From positions 1-8,193 of the forward strand of contig JAQTVL010000184.1 of assembly GCA_028706835.1 (NCBI GenBank): a stretch of DNA of 8,193 nt, read 5' to 3'. Each line of letters opens with the position of its first letter. The stretch's first letter is position 1. The notes beneath the pieces are model-generated. The model was given only the letters and a program-made list of their open reading frames with translations, ran no database searches and was not told the DNA's origin. A program made the translations under genes and the position numbers. This document shows positions 4,894-8,193 of the stretch, piece by piece. Source of the DNA: Phycisphaerae bacterium. Its GTDB lineage: Bacteria; Planctomycetota; Phycisphaerae; JAJVII01.

Positions 4894-6430
4894 CGGATTC
4901 TCCTGTCACTCGTGCCAGTGTCATCTGTGCCATCGTCTCGGCGTCCTTCTCGGTCAGCGGCACCGTCTCACGCACCATCGTAGCCACCATTTCGGCCAGT
5001 GCCGCCTCGACGCGTTGGGCATCAACGCCCTGGGCGGCGGCGGCTGCCATCGCACCATCTCGCAGAATGCGCCGCGACCAGTCGCGGTGCTTGTCCCATG
5101 CTCCGTTGGTCTTGCCTGCCAGTTCGCGGTTCTGCTTGCGGATTACACGCCGCCACGTGTTGGCCAGCAGCATGACAAACGCCCGGCCGGAGTCGTCCGG
5201 ACCTTCACCGGTCTGGGGCTGTTCTGCCGGCGATCCGGCCGGACGCATGTTCATCGGGTCCAGGTACACGTCGCCGGCCGGACCGATTGGGTTTAGGTTT
5301 TCGAATCGGCGGATGTCGTTGATCGAGTAGTATCCCCACTGGCGGCCGTTGGCGTAGGATTTGGCGCGGCTCTCGACGTTGCCGCGCAGCAGGCCATCGA
5401 CGAGGATCTCGACGAACAGGCTCTTGCGCTCGCTGTCGTTGAAGAGCTTGGCGTTGATCTCCTGCTCCCATTTGCGGAACCAGTAGTACATCGTCATCGT
5501 AACGAAATCGATGTTCTGCTCTTCGATGTTGCTGTAGGTCGCGCGTTCGAGGTCGCCCAGCTTGTGCGGCGGGATGTTGAAGATCCGAGAGACGTCGCTG
5601 ATCGTGAACTTCTGCGTCTCCAACGCCTGGGCCTTCTGCGGCTCGACGCCCATCGGCTCCCACTTCATGCCCTCTTCCAGCACCCGCATCCGATGCGTGT
5701 CGCTCAGGCCCCGGTCGCCTTCCCAACTTTTGCGCAGCCCCTCCTTGGCCGTCTGGCTCAGGGCGCCGGGATAAGTCAGCACGCCGCCGGGACTGGCGTC
5801 GTTGGCAAAAAACGTGCTGGCATACTGCTTGACGCCCATGCCGTAGCCCAACGCCTCGCGATGGTAGCGCACCACGTCATAGCCCGTGTACCCATCGAAG
5901 CCGAGGCCCTTGATATGCAGGACCTGATCGTCCCGCAGGATCGACTGGCGTGCCTTGGCGTCCCACACCTCGTAGTATGGGGTCCCGTCGTCGCTCATCT
6001 TTCGTTCCGTGCGGTCCGGCAGAAGGGGCCACAGAGCAATCGGTCGGCCGGCCCCGTCCCGCTGGATCTCGGCGTAACCGTTGCCGTAGGTCAATACGTG
6101 GGCCTGCCGGGTCTCGATGAACGTCACAGGGTCCATGTAGGGATTGGGCCTGTTGTGCAGCAGATCGTAGACCGGGTGGTCCTGGTACCGCTGGCGGCCG
6201 CCGCTTTCGTTGCGGCGATAGAGAATCATCGGCAGGCTGGCCAGCGTGCCGCTGATGATCCGCACGGCGGCCCAGAACGGCGTGAACGTCATGGCCGTAT
6301 GCTGGCTGACGCGCAGCCCGGCGGCGCTTTTGCCGCCCGTGATGACGTCAACGAACCACTGGGCCGGCTGGTACGTACCGCTGGACTGCCGCTTGTCGTA
6401 TCCGAAATGTCGCAGAAGCCATTGCATCAT
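4877..6430 (-). CDS. Phage portal protein, HK97 gp3 type (517 aa)
   Basis: The portal forms the dodecameric ring at one capsid vertex through which TerL pumps DNA and to which the tail attaches. Family landmarks are in order: FWAAVRIISGTLASLPMILY (52-71), LLHNRPNPYMDPVTFIE (90-106), YGNGYAEI (115-122), LWPLLPDR (133-140), the FFANDASPGGVL block (207-218), IFNIPPHKLG (283-292), YSNIEEQNIDFV (299-310), and WGYYSINDIRRFENLNPIGP (365-384) running into GDVYLDPMNM. This is a full Phage_portal domain. Residues about 410-517 form an Ala/Glu/Arg-rich helical C-terminal extension. The start at 6430 overlaps the TerL stop as ATGA; the adjacent ATG at 6427 is an equally possible start. The frame stays open upstream to 6988, but that part is antisense-like, low-complexity sequence inside the terminase gene and is not portal. 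The length is slightly above the common 400-480 residues because of the tail. Confidence 0.95.
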   Translation of the reverse strand: MMQWLLRHFGYDKRQSSGTYQPAQWFVDVITGGKSAAGLRVSQHTAMTFTPFWAAVRIISGTLASLPMILYRRNESGGRQRYQDHPVYDLLHNRPNPYMDPVTFIETRQAHVLTYGNGYAEIQRDGAGRPIALWPLLPDRTERKMSDDGTPYYEVWDAKARQSILRDDQVLHIKGLGFDGYTGYDVVRYHREALGYGMGVKQYASTFFANDASPGGVLTYPGALSQTAKEGLRKSWEGDRGLSDTHRMRVLEEGMKWEPMGVEPQKAQALETQKFTISDVSRIFNIPPHKLGDLERATYSNIEEQNIDFVTMTMYYWFRKWEQEINAKLFNDSERKSLFVEILVDGLLRGNVESRAKSYANGRQWGYYSINDIRRFENLNPIGPAGDVYLDPMNMRPAGSPAEQPQTGEGPDDSGRAFVMLLANTWRRVIRKQNRELAGKTNGAWDKHRDWSRRILRDGAMAAAAAQGVDAQRVEAALAEMVATMVRETVPLTEKDAETMAQMTLARVTGESDGLQA

Positions 6431-8181
6431 ATCCGCAAGATCCCCCGCGTCTCGTAAACGCTCTTCTTCGGCGGCTCGGCGGTCATCGCGATCCCGATCG
6501 CCATCGTCAGTGCCGTGATGCCGTCGATCTTCTCGCTGGATTTGTCCTTGCTGGGCTTGGTCAGCCCGCCCCGCGTCTCGGCCGCCACATTGGATGCCAT
6601 CCATCGCAAAACAGGGTCCCCATCGTGCCGCAACTGCCCCGCCATGAGCATCTGCATCAGCTCTCGGAACGGCGCGGCCATGCTGAGAATCCCCTGGCGG
6701 AAGGCGATCACCCGCTCGTCGCCCAGCATGCGTTGGAGGTCCTGTGTGATCTGCATGCCCTGGAACCCCTGGTCGATGGCAAGTGCCGTCAGGCCGTAGG
6801 GGCGGATGATTCGGGCGATTTCCGAGCCCACCTGGTCGTAATCGACCACGTTGCCCGGCGTGCGGCGGATGTGGCCCTGCCGGCTCCATGCGTCGATCTG
6901 GCTCTCCATGCGAGGGTCGCGGCTCGGCGGATCGGCCGGCAGCCAGCAGAAATGCCGAAGCCAGTAGTCCCGGCGGATGAATGCACACTGCTGCGTTTCG
7001 CCACGCAGATCCTCAAACTCGACCGTCACCGGCTCGCCTCGGTCGCTTCCAAACAGCAGAATCAGGCTCACAAAGTCCCGGATCGCCCCGATATCGAGCG
7101 CCGCCCAGCAGGGTTTGCCCGCGAACGTGCCCCAGTCGATCTCCTCGCGGCAGGCGTCCCACGCGTCCATCGGGATGCACCGCTCGGCCTGCTCGGTGCG
7201 GATATTGAGGTGCAAACGCTTGAAGGTGTTCTCGTAGGCCGGGTCTTCCTTGGCCTTTTTGCACTCGCCACGCAGGTAATCGAGGCTCACGCTGACACTG
7301 AGGTTCGGATTGGCCTTCTCCCAGATGTCCTGGCGGGTCCAGTCATCGGCCGTCGTCGCCTCGTAGATCACCGGCAGGTAGGTCTCGTCGTCGATGATGC
7401 CGTCGCGCACCTTGACCGCGTAGTTGTACTCGTCGTTGCAGATGCTCGGCCGGTCGTAGTCGGCGGTGGTGACGAACAGCATCAGCGGCTGGATGCGGTT
7501 GGCCGAGGCCATCGCGGTCACCAGTGCGTCGTAGAGCTTCCGGTTGGGCTGGGCGTGCAGTTCGTCGATGATGCCGAGGTGCTGGTTGTCGCCGTGGGCG
7601 ACGTTCTCGTCGGCGGGGATGACCTTGGTCACGGTGTTGTCGGTCTTGGTCAGGCACCGCGTCGTGGCGTACTCGTGACACCGCTTGGCCATCTCCGGCT
7701 CGTTGCGGATCATGCCTACGATGTGCCGAAACAATTTGCTGGCCTGGTCGCGGCTGGCGGCGGCGATGTTGTTGATCTGGCCCGCCTCGTCGTCCAGGAA
7801 GAATACCGCGTTGTGGATCGCCGCGCACAGCGGCGTTTTGCCGTTCTTGCGGGGCACGTAGATCAGTGCCTTGCGGTAGCGGCGCACCGGGCGGCCGAGG
7901 AAGTCCTCGCGCATCCACCCGAAAAGATTGGCGACGATGGCCTTTTCCCACGCCTCCAATAGAAACGGCTGGCCGGCCAGGGCCCCCTCGATGTGCGTGC
8001 AGCAGGTCTCGATGAAGTCGATGTAATACTGGGCCCGATCCGGCTCAAACCAGCATTCGTCCGCGTCGCGGAACGGGTCGTAGCCGGGGATCGCGCAGAG
8101 AATCTTCCGCCACGCCTTCGGCGCCTTGCTGCGCTTGAGCCCACGGGGCCTGCCTGTCTTGACCGCTGCCACCAAATTCAC
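6427..8181 (-). CDS. terL: Terminase large subunit, Terminase_1 type (584 aa)
   Basis: This is the ATPase-nuclease motor that cuts concatemeric DNA and drives it into the prohead. The N-terminal ATPase domain has a Walker A variant VPRKNGKT (109-116), typical of this family, a Walker B with catalytic glutamate LGIIDELHA (202-210; D206, E207), and a coupling motif LFVTTA (235-240). The C-terminal RNase-H-like nuclease shows its acidic residues in ALDIGAIRD (361-369; D363), TALAIDQGF (465-473; D470) and SEKIDGITAL (549-558; D553). All key residues are present, and 584 residues is within the family range. The product starts at a GTG at 8181, but AGGAG lies only 1 nt before it; TTG 8175 (7-nt spacing) or GTG 8172 (10-nt spacing) fit better, removing 2-3 residues. 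An upstream gene probably ends here: a TGA at 8180-8178 overlaps the GTG by 4 nt. A small terminase subunit would be expected there. Confidence 0.95.
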   Translation of the reverse strand: MNLVAAVKTGRPRGLKRSKAPKAWRKILCAIPGYDPFRDADECWFEPDRAQYYIDFIETCCTHIEGALAGQPFLLEAWEKAIVANLFGWMREDFLGRPVRRYRKALIYVPRKNGKTPLCAAIHNAVFFLDDEAGQINNIAAASRDQASKLFRHIVGMIRNEPEMAKRCHEYATTRCLTKTDNTVTKVIPADENVAHGDNQHLGIIDELHAQPNRKLYDALVTAMASANRIQPLMLFVTTADYDRPSICNDEYNYAVKVRDGIIDDETYLPVIYEATTADDWTRQDIWEKANPNLSVSVSLDYLRGECKKAKEDPAYENTFKRLHLNIRTEQAERCIPMDAWDACREEIDWGTFAGKPCWAALDIGAIRDFVSLILLFGSDRGEPVTVEFEDLRGETQQCAFIRRDYWLRHFCWLPADPPSRDPRMESQIDAWSRQGHIRRTPGNVVDYDQVGSEIARIIRPYGLTALAIDQGFQGMQITQDLQRMLGDERVIAFRQGILSMAAPFRELMQMLMAGQLRHDGDPVLRWMASNVAAETRGGLTKPSKDKSSEKIDGITALTMAIGIAMTAEPPKKSVYETRGILRI

Positions 8182-8182
8182 G

Positions 8183-8187
8183 CTCCT
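8183..8187 (-). promoter_or_regulatory. Ribosome binding site for TerL with ambiguous start
   Basis: The minus strand reads AGGAGC then GTG AAT TTG GTG. Spacing to the first GTG (8181) is 1 nt, to TTG (8175) 7 nt, and to the second GTG (8172) 10 nt. On spacing alone the TTG or second GTG would be the real start. Confidence 0.5.
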
Positions 8188-8193
8188 GTCATC

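Noticed and set aside
6431..6988. N-terminal extension of the portal frame
   Set aside because: The extra 186 codons overlap the terminase gene in another frame and are Arg/Gly/His/Pro-rich without portal similarity. The ATGA overlap at 6430 is the natural start.
6625..7962. Plus-strand open frame of 445 codons
   Set aside because: It lies entirely antisense to the terminase gene, which has intact Walker and nuclease motifs, and its composition is typical of a GC-rich shadow frame.

Overview
The window holds most of the head and DNA-packaging module of a tailed phage (Caudoviricetes) or prophage. Everything I can support is encoded on the minus strand, so transcription runs from high to low coordinates. 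In that direction the order is: terminase large subunit (8181-6427), portal protein (6430-4877), HK97-type prohead protease (4893-4195), major capsid protein (3994-2621), a small beta-rich virion-type protein (2559-2083), a methyltransferase-glycosyltransferase fusion (2001-490), a 92-residue phage protein (475-197), and a gene that runs off the left edge (197 to <1). TerL, portal, protease and capsid in this order are the classic HK97-like arrangement.

Packaging and maturation genes are tightly coupled. TerL and portal overlap by 4 nt (ATGA), and portal and protease overlap by 17 nt. Tight packing returns at the left end: a 14-nt gap before the 92-residue gene and a 1-nt overlap (TGATG) after it. 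Between these blocks lie three looser junctions of 200, 61 and 81 nt. The 200-nt and 81-nt junctions carry strong inverted repeats. One is a terminator- or attenuator-like hairpin in front of the capsid gene. The other is a nested repeat whose outer arm covers the ribosome binding site of the methyltransferase-glycosyltransferase gene. Most internal starts are fixed by good Shine-Dalgarno sequences (AGGAG type, about 6-7 nt spacing).

The likely joint function is as follows. Capsid protein and protease assemble a prohead on the portal, the protease removes the long N-terminal scaffold domain, TerL packages DNA through the portal, and the 158-residue protein may decorate or stabilise the shell. 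The fused methyltransferase-glycosyltransferase is not a standard head component. It is the most unusual gene here and may modify a glycan or surface structure of virion or host.

The host cannot be named from this window. The DNA is GC-rich (about 60% by eye) with strong GC bias at third codon positions. This also produces many long antisense open frames, which I treat as shadows. I see no integrase, attachment site, tRNA, IS element or CRISPR array, so free phage and prophage cannot be told apart. No stretch over 300 nt lacks a gene.
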